Translations under genes and position numbers: made by a program
Source of the DNA: Paractinoplanes ovalisporus
Lineage (GTDB): Bacteria > Actinomycetota > Actinomycetes > Mycobacteriales > Micromonosporaceae
Reading direction: 5' to 3'
Assembly (NCBI RefSeq): GCF_016834655.1
Contig: NZ_JAENHP010000036.1
Location: 1-64,000 of the forward strand
Length of the DNA stretch: 64,000 nt
Shown: positions 15,787-25,483 of the stretch, piece after piece
How the letters are laid out: the number at the start of each line of letters is the position of its first letter
How positions within the stretch are numbered: the first letter of the stretch is position 1
The notes under the pieces: generated by a model
The model's input: only the letters and a program-made list of their open reading frames with translations
Told to the model about the DNA's origin: nothing
Database searches by the model: none

Positions 15787-17145
15787 ATGCGTTTGTCATT
15801 CCTGGGCACCGGTTACCTCGGTGCCACCTACGCCGCCTGTTTCGCCGAGCTCGGCTACGAGGTGCTCGGTTACGACGTCGACGACGCGAAGATATCCAAG
15901 CTGGCGGCCGGGCAGGCCCCGTTCCACGAGCCCGGCCTCGACGACCTGCTGCGCCGCGGCCTCGCCTCCGGCCGGCTGCGCTTCGGCACCTCGATGGCCG
16001 AGGTGGCCGACTTCGCCGACGTCCACTTCATCTGCGTCGGCACCCCGCAACGCCCGGACGGCATGGGAGCCGATCTCACGTACGTCGAAAGCGTCGTCAC
16101 CACCCTCGCGCCCCTACTGACCCGCCGCGCCCTGATCGTGGGCAAGTCGACCGTCCCGGTGGGCACCGCGGCCTGGGTCGAGCAGCTGGTCGCCAAGCAC
16201 GCCGACCCCGGCCTCCAGGTCGAGGTGGCCTGGTCGCCCGAGTTCCTGCAGGAGGGGTACGCGGTCGAGGACGTGCTGCGGCCCAACCGGATCGTCGCCG
16301 GGGTGCGCTCGGAGTGGGCCCGCGACCGGCTGCACGCCGCCCACAAGGGCGTGTTCGACCTGGCCGCGACCGAGGACCGCGACGTGCCGGTGGTGGTCAC
16401 CGACTTCGCCACGGCCGAGCTGGTCAAGGTCGCGGCGAACGCGTTCCTGGCCACGAAGATCAGCTTCATCAACGCGATGGCCGAGGTCTGCGAGGTCGCC
16501 GGGGGCGATGTGACGCTGCTGGCCCGCGCGATCGGCTACGACCCGCGGATCGGCAACCGGTTCCTACAGGCCGGGCTGGGTTTCGGGGGTGGTTGCCTGC
16601 CCAAGGACATCCGCGCGTTCCAGGCCCGGGCGCAGGAGCTGGGGGCGGGCGAGGCGCTGCGCTTCCTGCACGAGGTCGACCTGATCAACACGCGGCGGCG
16701 CGGGCGGGCTCTCACGCTGGCCGCCGAGCTGCTGAACAGACCGGTCGGTCCGGCCGGTCCCGACCTCTCCGGGACCCGCATCGCGGTTCTGGGCGCCACG
16801 TTCAAGCCCAATTCCGATGACGTACGCGATGCGCCCAGTCTCGCCGTCGCGTCCGCCCTGGCCGCCGCCGGTGCCGCGGTCACCGTCTACGACCCGCAGG
16901 GCATCCCTAACGCCCGTGAGGTGCAGCCCTCCCTGACGTACGCACCGACGCTGACCGACGCCGTGACGGACGTCTCTCTCGTGGTTGTCGCGACCGAGTG
17001 GGCCGAGTTCCGCAACGCCGACCCCGTGCTCGTCGGCGATCTGGTCGCCGAACGCAAGGTCATCGACGGGCGGAACTGCCTGGACCCGGGCCAGTGGGCA
17101 CGGGCCGGATGGACCTATCGAGGGATGGGCCGTCCACCGGCATGA
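15787..17145 (+). CDS. UDP-glucose/GDP-mannose dehydrogenase family protein
   Basis: This 452-residue NAD-dependent dehydrogenase likely oxidises UDP-glucose to UDP-glucuronate for surface polysaccharide. It has the N-terminal Rossmann motif GTGYLGATYA, GKSTVPVGTA, the central-domain FINAMAEVCE region and the catalytic Cys (about residue 270) in GFGGGCLPKD. The C-terminal UDP-binding domain has VLGATFKPNSDDVRDAPS. The ATG at 15787 is preferred over the adjacent GTG at 15784; the ribosome-binding site is weak. No polysaccharide genes adjoin, so substrate specificity is by family only. Confidence 0.9.
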   Translation: MRLSFLGTGYLGATYAACFAELGYEVLGYDVDDAKISKLAAGQAPFHEPGLDDLLRRGLASGRLRFGTSMAEVADFADVHFICVGTPQRPDGMGADLTYVESVVTTLAPLLTRRALIVGKSTVPVGTAAWVEQLVAKHADPGLQVEVAWSPEFLQEGYAVEDVLRPNRIVAGVRSEWARDRLHAAHKGVFDLAATEDRDVPVVVTDFATAELVKVAANAFLATKISFINAMAEVCEVAGGDVTLLARAIGYDPRIGNRFLQAGLGFGGGCLPKDIRAFQARAQELGAGEALRFLHEVDLINTRRRGRALTLAAELLNRPVGPAGPDLSGTRIAVLGATFKPNSDDVRDAPSLAVASALAAAGAAVTVYDPQGIPNAREVQPSLTYAPTLTDAVTDVSLVVVATEWAEFRNADPVLVGDLVAERKVIDGRNCLDPGQWARAGWTYRGMGRPPA

Positions 17146-17265
17146 GCGCCGATGTCGCCCTCTGCGCGTTTTCTATAGATGTCGACCGCCGTGAGCCTGT
17201 TCTAATGAGGTGTCGTACCGGCATGCTCTAGTGAGACGGGGTGGCCGGCAGGTCGAGGAGGTTCC

Positions 17266-20200
17266 GTGGCGCAGGCTGAACAGCCCGACGGCTACGACGA
17301 TGAGCTGGCCCGCATCGAAGCCTCGATCGCGGATCTGAAGATCCGTGACATGGCCGCGGCGAAGGAGCGCACCCAGATCGCCGCCAAGATCCAGGCGGCG
17401 CAGTTTCAGCGCGACATCCTCTCCCATGCCAACCAGCAGAAAAAGGCCGCCAAGACCGCCAAGACCCGCCGCGTACGCCGTCGCGGGCCCGACGAGTTCC
17501 CGCCGCCGCCCCCGCCCACGGGTGCCCCCTCCGAGGAACCGCCGCCACCCCCGCGCAGCGGCACACGACGGGCCGGCGATCAACCGCCCCCGCCGCCCAA
17601 CTGGTCACCGCCGGGCGCGGCGCACACCGGCCCGCCCGGGGTGGCCACCGACGGCGTGACCATGCTGGTCGACGACCCGCCGCCGACCGAGCGGGTCGCC
17701 CCGCCGCCGCGCCGTTCGGCCGGCTTCACGGGCGCCGAGCACCACCCGCCCGAGGCCTCCTCGCAGTCGGTGCAGAACATTCTGCTCGCCCTCGGCGCGC
17801 TGCTCATCGGCGTGGCCGCGGTCGTGTTCGCCGGGGTGGCGGTCAGCAACCCGTTCGCCCGGGCCTTCATCCTGGCCCTGGCGACGGCGATCGCCCTGTT
17901 CGCGGCTCCGGGCATCGCCCGCCGGGGCCTGAGCTCGACCGGTGAGACGGTCGCCTGGGTCGGCCTCGTCCTGCTGCCGCTCACCCTGTTCGCGCTGCAC
18001 GGCAGCACGCTGACCGGGGGCGAGAGCGTCCCCGTCCCGCTCTATCTGGGCATCACGTTCGCCATCACGGCCGTCGCGGCTTTCCTGTACGCCGGGATCA
18101 CCCGTCTCGCCGCGCCCCGCTACGCGACCGTCGTGGCCGTCCAGCCGGTGCCGCTGCTGCTGGCCGACCCGATGATCCAGAGTCCGGCCGGCTGGGGCAT
18201 GGCCCTGACCGTGGTCGCCGTGCTCGACCTGCTGCTGCTCACCACCGTGATCCGCAAGGGCCGGCTGCTCCCCCGCTGGCCGTGGGGCCGGCCGGTGCCC
18301 GCCGACCGCAAGCCGCAAGACCCGGCACCGGTCGCCGAAGACGCCCCGGAACGTCCTGAGTCGGCGGCCGAAGAGCCCGACCTGGTCATCCCCGGCATGT
18401 CGGGGGCCCGCCGGCCCGGCAGCTGGCTGCGCTCGCGCATCTTCCCCGGCCCGCGCCCCGGTGACGCCCCGCCCGCCGGGTCGGTGCCGGTCGCCCTGCC
18501 CGCCACGCCACCGTCGGCCGACTGGCTCCGCGAGCTGACGTTCGCGCTGCTCTGCGTGGCCGGCGCGGGCGCCCTGCTCTATTCCTCGGTGGCGCTGCTG
18601 CAGGCCCAGGTGCTGCCCGACGCGCTGCGCTCCGGCCTCGTCCTGGTGCTGGCCGCGCTCATCGCCGGCACCGCGGCCTACCTGCTCGACAACCAGACCG
18701 CCCGCAACATCGCCGGCGGCGTCCTGGCGCTGGCCGTGATCGGCGCGACCGCCCGCATCGCCGACGTCGTCTCGCCGCACTGGACGCTGGCCGTCGCCGC
18801 GGCCGCCATCGCCGTCACCGGCGCCGTGGTCACGCTGGTCCCGCTCGAGGTGCGCCGCGGCCCGCAGATCGCCTCGGCGGTCGCGCTCGCCATCATCGGC
18901 GTGATCCTGGTGATCAACTGCCTGCGCGCCGCGCTGGCGCCGCTCGGGGCGGCCCGCCCGGTGTGGCACGCCGACATGGCGAACTACGCGCAGCGCATGT
19001 CCGAGGCGGCCGGTGACCTGGGCTGGCTGCTGGCGTTCAGCGCGCTGCTGGTCACCATCGCCGCCGCCCTGGCCCTGCCGCCCAGCCTGCGGCACGAGGG
19101 CGCGGTCGCCGGCATCGCCCTGACCGCCCTGGCCCTGCCCGCCTCGCTCGGCCTGAACTGGTCCGAGGCGCCGTGGCCGCTGGTCATCGCCGCCGTCGGC
19201 CTGGGCGCGGCCGGCCTGGCCGCCACCACCCGGCGCATCGCGATCGTGCACGTGGCCGCGGCCGGCGTGGTCGGTTTCTTCGGGGCCGGGGCCGCCCTGG
19301 GCGCAGCCTGGCTGACCGCCGCCGTGCTCACCGCGCTGGCCGGTGCCGGTGTGATGATCGCCGTGGCGGCCCGGCAGATCCCGATCCGGCTCTACGCCTG
19401 GCTGGTCGGCGACTGGGCGTCCGGCGCGGCCGCGCTGGCCCTGCCCGGCGCCGTGGTCACCGCCGCGCTCGCCGTGGCCGACCGCGGTGACGGTCCGCCG
19501 CCCACCGAGGCGGTCACCGTGCCCGCGCTCGCCGTCGGCTTCCTGGCCGTAGCGGCCACCCTCAGCTATGCGGCCGTCTTCCAGGTGGCCCGCCGCGACA
19601 TCAGCCTGCCGCTGACCGTCGGCACCGGCCTGGGCGCGATCGCGCTGGCCCTGGCCGCCCTGCTCGCGCCCGGCGCCACCGCGCCCGACGTCTGGGTCGG
19701 CGCGCTGCTGCTGGTCGCGGCCGGCCTGCTGTTCTTCTCCAAGTCGATCGACAGCGGGCGGCGCAGCGATCGGGTGCTCGACGGCCCCGACATCGCCGCC
19801 GCGGCCGCCACCGTCGCGATCTGCGGAGCGCTGGCCCGGGTGTTCGCGCTCGCCTTCCCCGCGGCGCCGCTCGCCGTCGCGGGCGTGGTGGTGCTGATCG
19901 TGGCCCTGGGCGTGGCCGTGCTGCCCGAAGACTGGAGCCGGGGCCCCAACCGCGGGCTGGCCGTCGCCGGTGCGGTGGTCGGCGCGATCGCCGGCTATCT
20001 GGCACTGGCCGGGGCCGTCCGCATGCTCTCGGTCCCGGCCGAACTCTGGTCGGCCGACCTGACCGACATCCCGAAACCCGGCGCCGGAGCCTGGCAGGCA
20101 CCGTTCGCCCTGGTCGCCATCGCGATCGCCGCCGCCATCGCCGCGCCCCGCCCGTGGTCGCACCTGTTCTCGGCGATCGCCGGGGCGCTGGCCGCGATCG

Positions 20201-22392
20201 GTGCCCCGTTCGCGCTCGGGCTGCCCTGGTGGTCGCCGCTGCTCGTCGGCGGGGCGGTCGCGGTGGCGTACGCGATGGCCTCGATCGCCACCATCGACCC
20301 GATCGCCGCCCTGTGCCGCGCCGGGGCGGCCGCCGTCGTGCTGCTGCACGCCGTCGTCTCGTCGCTCGCCCGCCCCTGGTCGACCGCGCTGTGTTTGCTG
20401 CTCGTGGTGATGATCGGCGCCCTGACCGCGGTGATGGCCCGCACACGGGTCGCCACCATCGAAGACCCGCCGCCCGGCACCCCGCTGCCGCCCCCCGGCC
20501 GGTTCTGGTCGCCGTCCACGGTCACCGAGGCCGACCTGGCCCGCGACGACACCGGCATGCCCCGGCACCGCGCCCAGATCGGCGGCGCCGCCACCGGCGC
20601 GATCATGCTGGCGCTGCCCGGCGTGCTGGCCTCGGTCGGCGCCGACCAGGGCCACGGCGCGCTGGTCGTGCTGACCGCCGCGCTGGCCGGGTCCAGCCTC
20701 AGCCTGGCCCTGCTCGCGCTGGCCGGCCGCTACATCCCGCAGTTCCTGCCGTGGTCGACGGTCGGGCTGGTGCTGGGCGCGACGATCACCGCGTTCGCGT
20801 CGATCCCGACCCCGCACCCGACGGCGCTCTACGCGGCCGCGGCGGCCCTGCTCGGGGTGATGGCCGAACTGTTGCGCGGCTCGATCCCGGCGCCCGGCCT
20901 CACGCTGGCCCGCGAGGGTGCCTTCTCCGGCACGAGTTTCCGGGCCCGCCGCTGGACTTCGGCCCGCCCGCTCGGCCTGACCGGCCGCTGGCTGGTCGAC
21001 CCGGCCACCAGCGCGATCGTCCTGGCCCTGGTGCCCACGATCCTGGCCATCTTCTCGATCGCGCCCGCGCTGCGGGCCGCCCTGATCGACCCGTTGGGCC
21101 AGATGCGGCACATCTGGGACGGTCCGATCCCCGCGCTCTCGGCCCCCTCTTCGGGCTACGTCGACGGCACCAGCGTGCTGGCGATCGTGCTGCTCACCGG
21201 CGCCGCCGCGCTGGCCGCGATCGGCTTCGGCGGGCGCGCCTCCGAAGCCGTGCCGGTGATCCTGCCCGGCCTGGCCATCACCATCCTGATCACCCCGATC
21301 GCGCTGCACGCGCCGTACCCCACGGCCACCACCGCGGCCCTGGTCGTCTTCACCATCGCGATGCTCGGGCTGGCACTGACCCCGCCGCCCGCCGGCCGCC
21401 GCTCGTCCCTGCTCGGCACGGTCCGCACGATCGTCTTCGTGATCGGCCTGCTGGCCGGCAATGCGGGCCTGGCCGGCAGCCTCGCCCAGCAGCGGCTCAC
21501 CCTGTTCACGCTGGGCAGCGCCATCTTCGTCGGCCTGGCCGCCGCACTGGCCGGCCGCAGCCGCAGCGCCCGCGTGCTGGGCTGGATCTTCGCCGCCGTG
21601 ATGGGCCAGTTCTTCGTGCTGACGGCCGCGATCGCCGCCGGGGTGGAACGCCCGTGGGCCGCGTTCGGTGTGCTGGCCGTCGGCGCCGCGCTGCTGATCC
21701 TCGAGGCGACGGTCCCGCGGCTCGGCCTCCCGCAATACAAGACCGAGGCCACGACGATCGAGTGGAGCGGCTACGCGTCCGCGGTGATCGCCGGCGTGAT
21801 GGCCTTCGACTCCCCCGCACACCTGGCCGCGATGCTGGCGGCTTGGGGCGCGGTGCTCGGCTTGGCCGCGGCTCGCGTGGGCCGCCCGCCCAACCAGCGG
21901 CGCGCCCTGTTCTGGACCGCGGTCGGCTTCGAGGTGGTCGGCTGGTGGCTGTTCATCGCGCTGGCCGACGTAGCGCTCCCCGAGGCCTACACGCTGCCGT
22001 TCGCCGCGCTGGCCCTGCTGGTCGGCGTGGTCGAGTCGCGCGACCGCCCCGAGCTGAGCAGCTGGGTGGCCTACGGCCCGGCGTTGCTGGCCGCGTTCGT
22101 CCCCACCATCGGCATCGTGCTGGCCGGCGACGGCGGCGAGCTGCGCGAGGTCCTGCTCCTCCTGGGCGCGGTGGCCACCCTGATCGTCGGTTCCCGCAAC
22201 CGCCAACAAGCCCCCGTGGTGGTGGGCGCCGCCGCCACCACGTTCGCGGCGATCCATTTCGCGGTCACGCTGGTCGGCCCGTGGCTGGTCCTGGTGCCGC
22301 TGGGCGTGATCCTGCTCTGGGTCGGCGCCACCAACGAAAACCGTCGCCGCACACGCGAAGGCTTGCGCGGCGCCCTGGTCCGCATGCGTTAA
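17266..22392 (+). CDS. Giant polytopic membrane protein (1,708 aa), unknown function
   Basis: The N-terminal ~75 residues form a probable coiled coil (DDELARIEASIADLKIRDM) and a basic patch (KTAKTRRVRRRG). A proline-rich stretch with PPPPPP and PPPPP runs follows to about residue 165. The remaining ~1,530 residues are alternating Ala/Leu/Val-rich hydrophobic segments, probably several dozen helices, interrupted by a soluble loop near residues 335-415. The layout recalls coiled-coil-plus-permease membrane families, but I cannot assign one. The GTG at 17266 has GAGGAGG nearby. No neighbour suggests a role. An equally long open frame on the opposite strand is a GC artefact. Confidence 0.8.
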   Translation: MAQAEQPDGYDDELARIEASIADLKIRDMAAAKERTQIAAKIQAAQFQRDILSHANQQKKAAKTAKTRRVRRRGPDEFPPPPPPTGAPSEEPPPPPRSGTRRAGDQPPPPPNWSPPGAAHTGPPGVATDGVTMLVDDPPPTERVAPPPRRSAGFTGAEHHPPEASSQSVQNILLALGALLIGVAAVVFAGVAVSNPFARAFILALATAIALFAAPGIARRGLSSTGETVAWVGLVLLPLTLFALHGSTLTGGESVPVPLYLGITFAITAVAAFLYAGITRLAAPRYATVVAVQPVPLLLADPMIQSPAGWGMALTVVAVLDLLLLTTVIRKGRLLPRWPWGRPVPADRKPQDPAPVAEDAPERPESAAEEPDLVIPGMSGARRPGSWLRSRIFPGPRPGDAPPAGSVPVALPATPPSADWLRELTFALLCVAGAGALLYSSVALLQAQVLPDALRSGLVLVLAALIAGTAAYLLDNQTARNIAGGVLALAVIGATARIADVVSPHWTLAVAAAAIAVTGAVVTLVPLEVRRGPQIASAVALAIIGVILVINCLRAALAPLGAARPVWHADMANYAQRMSEAAGDLGWLLAFSALLVTIAAALALPPSLRHEGAVAGIALTALALPASLGLNWSEAPWPLVIAAVGLGAAGLAATTRRIAIVHVAAAGVVGFFGAGAALGAAWLTAAVLTALAGAGVMIAVAARQIPIRLYAWLVGDWASGAAALALPGAVVTAALAVADRGDGPPPTEAVTVPALAVGFLAVAATLSYAAVFQVARRDISLPLTVGTGLGAIALALAALLAPGATAPDVWVGALLLVAAGLLFFSKSIDSGRRSDRVLDGPDIAAAAATVAICGALARVFALAFPAAPLAVAGVVVLIVALGVAVLPEDWSRGPNRGLAVAGAVVGAIAGYLALAGAVRMLSVPAELWSADLTDIPKPGAGAWQAPFALVAIAIAAAIAAPRPWSHLFSAIAGALAAIGAPFALGLPWWSPLLVGGAVAVAYAMASIATIDPIAALCRAGAAAVVLLHAVVSSLARPWSTALCLLLVVMIGALTAVMARTRVATIEDPPPGTPLPPPGRFWSPSTVTEADLARDDTGMPRHRAQIGGAATGAIMLALPGVLASVGADQGHGALVVLTAALAGSSLSLALLALAGRYIPQFLPWSTVGLVLGATITAFASIPTPHPTALYAAAAALLGVMAELLRGSIPAPGLTLAREGAFSGTSFRARRWTSARPLGLTGRWLVDPATSAIVLALVPTILAIFSIAPALRAALIDPLGQMRHIWDGPIPALSAPSSGYVDGTSVLAIVLLTGAAALAAIGFGGRASEAVPVILPGLAITILITPIALHAPYPTATTAALVVFTIAMLGLALTPPPAGRRSSLLGTVRTIVFVIGLLAGNAGLAGSLAQQRLTLFTLGSAIFVGLAAALAGRSRSARVLGWIFAAVMGQFFVLTAAIAAGVERPWAAFGVLAVGAALLILEATVPRLGLPQYKTEATTIEWSGYASAVIAGVMAFDSPAHLAAMLAAWGAVLGLAAARVGRPPNQRRALFWTAVGFEVVGWWLFIALADVALPEAYTLPFAALALLVGVVESRDRPELSSWVAYGPALLAAFVPTIGIVLAGDGGELREVLLLLGAVATLIVGSRNRQQAPVVVGAAATTFAAIHFAVTLVGPWLVLVPLGVILLWVGATNENRRRTREGLRGALVRMR

Positions 22393-23392
22393 CCCTTCCC
22401 TTCCCCGCGTACGCATCGAGTCGTCCACACTTGCCGCGCCAGCCCTTCCCACGCGTGCGCCCGACGTGGCCCACTACGGCGACGCAACCGTTCCCACACG
22501 TACGCCCGACGCGGCCCACAACAGCGACGCGGGCGTTCCCACACGTACGCCCGGCGCGGTCCACGACGGTGATGGTTCAGCCAATCCGCCCGCGCGTCGG
22601 GAGTGGCGTCCCCGCGACAGCGAAGCCATTAATCACCACGCCCGCGGACCGGGTCAGGCTGCCGCGACGAACACAGCGGACCAACAGGTCGAGTTCGGTT
22701 TCCGGGGCGGCCGGGCCGTACATGTCGTAGAAGACACCCCCAACGCAGCGCGGCCCCGCCCCACGCGTGCTGGTCTGATGTGCCTGACGCTCTTGAGGCG
22801 TGCCCCCGAGCCGCACACCTCCACGCCCCCTTCTTGGCTGTGGTGCCGACGCTCCATTCCCCTATCTTCGGCTCACGCCTCCGCCTGCTGCAGGCCCGTC
22901 AGCTCTCCTGTGGACAACTCAAAAAGCGACCAGCCCCCGCCTGTGGACAGCCCAGGCAAATCCCAGCTTGCCCGCGTAGTGTCGTGGGTAGGGTCGGGGG
23001 AACCCCCGGTCGGGTGGGCCCCCGTTTGAGAGAGATCAACTAGGTCGGCTGGTCGGCTGGTCGGCTCGAGCCCACTGGTCGCGGTCCCCGCCCTTGTACG
23101 AATACACCCCGGGGAACATGCGCATCAACTAGGTTGCTGGTCGGCTCTCAGTTCCACAGTGGCGGGCACGCCACCCAGCGAGCACACGTCGCGGGCATCG
23201 ACGACCCGGGACAGCGGCTGTGAACCCTCGTCACCCGCCCGCCGCACATGGAGCCGCGCCACCAACAACGCACTGGGGTGCCGACGAGCACAGCGCGAGA
23301 CCGACGCCGCACTCTGAGAAGCGCGGGACGCACGACGCATGCTTCCGCACCCACGAGGGCCTGTCTGGTGCGCATGCGGTAGAACCACTCCC
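22393..23392. other. 1-kb region without a confidently supported gene
   Basis: It holds the 45-bp repeat (22402-22577), two weak minus-strand frames (22577-22816 and 23125-23430), several TGTGGAC words (about 22909-22945), and a TCGGCTGG triplet repeat at 23045-23069 whose ATCAACTAGGT flank recurs at about 23127. The minus frames have no recognisable domain or ribosome-binding site and may be remnants. Confidence 0.4.
22402..22577. repeat. 45-bp tandem repeat, three clear and one degenerate unit
   Basis: TTCCCAC(A/G)CGT(A/G)CGCCC words recur at 22446, 22491 and 22536, exactly 45 bases apart. A diverged unit begins at 22402, directly after the stop of the giant membrane protein gene. Confidence 0.75.
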
Positions 23393-24055
23393 ATGCGTAC
23401 GCTCCATGTCGTCACCCACCCCGAGGCCACGCATCACGTCGACGGGCTGGTCGGGGGCTGGTTCGACTCCGACCTCACACCGGGCGGACTTGCGCACGCC
23501 ACGCGGATCGCCGATGTCCTCGCATCACGAACGTCGGGCGTGCCGGGCACCTCGGCGGTTTCGGGCACCTCGGGGGCTTCGGCGGCCTCGGGGGTCGAGG
23601 TCTGGTCGTCCGATCTGCTGCGCACCCGCCGTACGGCCGAAGTGATCGCTCCACGTCTCGGCGTCCCGGTCGTCTTCGACGAGGGGCTGCGTGAGAAGTC
23701 GTACGGGGAAGCCGGCGGCCGACCGCAGTCCTGGCTGGACGCCCGTTTTGTGCCGCCGCCGCGCGAGGGTGAACGCATGCGCCACGACGAGGGCATCCCC
23801 GGCGCCGAGACCAAGTGGGATCTGGCGGTACGCGTGTACGCCGCGACCGCCCGCATCCTGAAGTCCGACGCGACCCATCAGGTGATCGTCACGCACGGCA
23901 TGGCCGCCACGTTCGTGCTGGCGGCCTGGATCGAGATGCCGATCGAGGCGGCGGGCCGGGTCGCGTTCCGCTTCACGGCCGGCGGCGTCACGACGCTGCA
24001 CGAGGACGACTACTTCCACAACCATGCCGTCGTACGCCTCAACGAACAGATCTAG
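23393..24055 (+). CDS. Histidine-phosphatase superfamily protein with altered RHG motif
   Basis: This 220-residue protein has the phosphoglycerate-mutase-like fold. The catalytic His is in VVTHPE instead of the usual RHGE, losing the phosphate-binding Arg and the Gly. Other elements remain: WSSDLLRTRRTAEVI, GLREKSYGEAGG and the second His in VIVTHGMAATF. A Thr/Ser/Gly-rich insertion (SGVPGTSAVSGTSGASAASG, about residues 48-67) interrupts the N-terminal half. It may have reduced or altered phosphatase activity. The ATG at 23393 is taken from homology to the family start; no strong ribosome site is visible. Confidence 0.8.
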   Translation: MRTLHVVTHPEATHHVDGLVGGWFDSDLTPGGLAHATRIADVLASRTSGVPGTSAVSGTSGASAASGVEVWSSDLLRTRRTAEVIAPRLGVPVVFDEGLREKSYGEAGGRPQSWLDARFVPPPREGERMRHDEGIPGAETKWDLAVRVYAATARILKSDATHQVIVTHGMAATFVLAAWIEMPIEAAGRVAFRFTAGGVTTLHEDDYFHNHAVVRLNEQI

Positions 24056-24099
24056 GACGGCCTGGCGCCGCGACCGCCCCGCGACCACAACCAGGAAGG

Positions 24100-24591
24100 C
24101 TAGACGGCCTTCTCCATGACCCGGGTCGGGCGGCCCTTGGCGAGGTCGGGGCGCAGGTCGATCTGGCGGTAACCGAGCGCCTGCCAGAACAGGAGAGCGG
24201 GCTCGTTCGACGTGAGAACACCGAGGCGGAGCGCGGTGGCGCCCATGCGGTGGAACCGTTCCTCGATCGCGGTGACGATCGCCCGGCCGTGGCCCTGACG
24301 GCTCTGCCGGCTGTCCACAATCAGCAGCCCGATCCACGGGTGGCCGTCGATCGGGTGCTGGAGCAGCAGTTCGGCGAACCCGACGATCACGCCGTCCTCG
24401 TCACGGGCGACCAGGGTCTCGGAGCCCTCGGCGGTGGCCTCGTCACGGAGGATCGCCTCGACCCCGGCGCGTGTCATCGTGCCGGGGTCGAGGTCACCGC
24501 TGACCCGCCAGTAGTCGGCCTGCGAAGCGCAGATCGAATAGAGGCAGTCGAGTTCCGACCCGGCCAGGGTGGCCGCGCTCAGGCTGATCAC
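24100..24591 (-). CDS. GNAT-family N-acetyltransferase
   Basis: This 163-residue protein has the GNAT fold. The acetyl-CoA pyrophosphate-binding loop is SRQGHGRAIV and the late ALLFWQALGYRQI segment is motif B. The beta-strand GLLIVDSR precedes the loop. It lies 14 bases downstream of the methyltransferase gene and is probably cotranscribed with it. The acceptor substrate is unknown. Confidence 0.85.
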   Translation of the reverse strand: MISLSAATLAGSELDCLYSICASQADYWRVSGDLDPGTMTRAGVEAILRDEATAEGSETLVARDEDGVIVGFAELLLQHPIDGHPWIGLLIVDSRQSRQGHGRAIVTAIEERFHRMGATALRLGVLTSNEPALLFWQALGYRQIDLRPDLAKGRPTRVMEKAV

Positions 24592-24605
24592 CCTGGCAGC
24601 GTAGG

Positions 24606-25352
24606 TCAGCGCTTCATCAGAGCAAACACTCCCCAGCCGAGATAGCGCCGCTGATATCGGACATAGTCCAGCGGAGCGGTGTCGAGCTCATCCCGGAAAG
24701 CCAGGGCGAGCTCGTCGTCCGGGTTCTCGTCGAGCCACCGGCGGACGGTCAGCCACTGGGCCGCGACGTAGCGGTCCCAGCTGTCCTCGTCGGCCAGCAC
24801 CATCTCGACCAGGTCCCAGCCGAGCGCACCGAACGACTCCACCAGCCCCGGCAGATCGGAAAAATCATCTTTCTTCTGTACGTGGGAGCCCCGCACCGCC
24901 GCTTCGTCGGGTGGGTCCTGGCGCCAGAACGGCTCCCCGATCAGCATCAGCCCACCGGGTCGCAGGCTGCGGTCGAGCAGTTCCACGGTCCCCCGCAGCC
25001 CGTCGCCGATCCAGGTGGCCCCGATGCAGGCGACCACATCGACGGGTTCGGCCGCCACAAAGCCGGCCGCGTCGTCGTGGACGAAACTCACCCGCTCTTC
25101 GACGCCCAGCTCACGGGCCCGGGATCGGGCCTGCTCAACAAAGACGCGGCTGATGTCGACACCGGTGCCGGCGATGCCGTGGTCCCGGCCCCAGGTGCAA
25201 AGCATCTCGCCGCTGCCACTGGCCAGGTCGAGCATCGTCATCCCCGGCCGCAGCCGGAGAACCCGCCCGAGAAGCGCCAGCTTCCCTTCGTCGATCGGGT
25301 TGTGGATGCGGTGGTGCTGCTCGCGAACAACAAAACTACGTGGAAGGTCCAC
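24606..25352 (-). CDS. Class I SAM-dependent methyltransferase
   Basis: This 248-residue Rossmann-fold enzyme has motif I MLDLASGSGEMLC, an acidic strand end TGVDIS, motif post-I (FVHDDAAGF) and CIGATWIGDGL. It uses S-adenosylmethionine. The C-terminal WLTVRRWLDENPDDELA and YVRYQRRYLGWGVFALM resemble small-molecule methyltransferases of actinobacteria; the substrate is unknown. The GTG at 25352 is the probable start. It begins a two-gene unit with the acetyltransferase. Confidence 0.85.
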   Translation of the reverse strand: MDLPRSFVVREQHHRIHNPIDEGKLALLGRVLRLRPGMTMLDLASGSGEMLCTWGRDHGIAGTGVDISRVFVEQARSRARELGVEERVSFVHDDAAGFVAAEPVDVVACIGATWIGDGLRGTVELLDRSLRPGGLMLIGEPFWRQDPPDEAAVRGSHVQKKDDFSDLPGLVESFGALGWDLVEMVLADEDSWDRYVAAQWLTVRRWLDENPDDELALAFRDELDTAPLDYVRYQRRYLGWGVFALMKR

Positions 25353-25483
25353 TTCGAGGATTCCTAACGTCGGACGAACGATCGGTCAGCTCAAATCCGA
25401 CACAAACCCTCATACAATGCACCTCCACCAGCCGTTTCGCCCGACCGTAGGCCCACCGGCCGCGCCCCGCCACCGATTTCCGC
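25353..25483. other. Lower-GC spacer next to the immunity gene
   Basis: This 131-base stretch is visibly richer in A and T than its surroundings (for example AACCCTCATACAATGC). No gene or terminator is clear. It marks one edge of the toxin/immunity block. Confidence 0.4.

Noticed and set aside
17605..22452. A 1,615-codon open frame on the minus strand opposite the giant membrane protein gene
   Set aside because: High GC removes stops from antisense frames. The product is Arg/Gly/Gln/Asp-rich with no domain, while the plus frame has a ribosome site and membrane segments.
22577..22816. Minus-strand frame with DLLVRCVRRG and VVINGFAVAG
   Set aside because: It looks slightly protein-like, but I found no start signal, family or neighbour support. 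A remnant is possible.
23125..23430. Minus-strand frame ending near LGGVPATVELRADQQPS
   Set aside because: The last ~45 codons look plausible, but the start is arginine/serine-rich with no ribosome site and no recognised domain.
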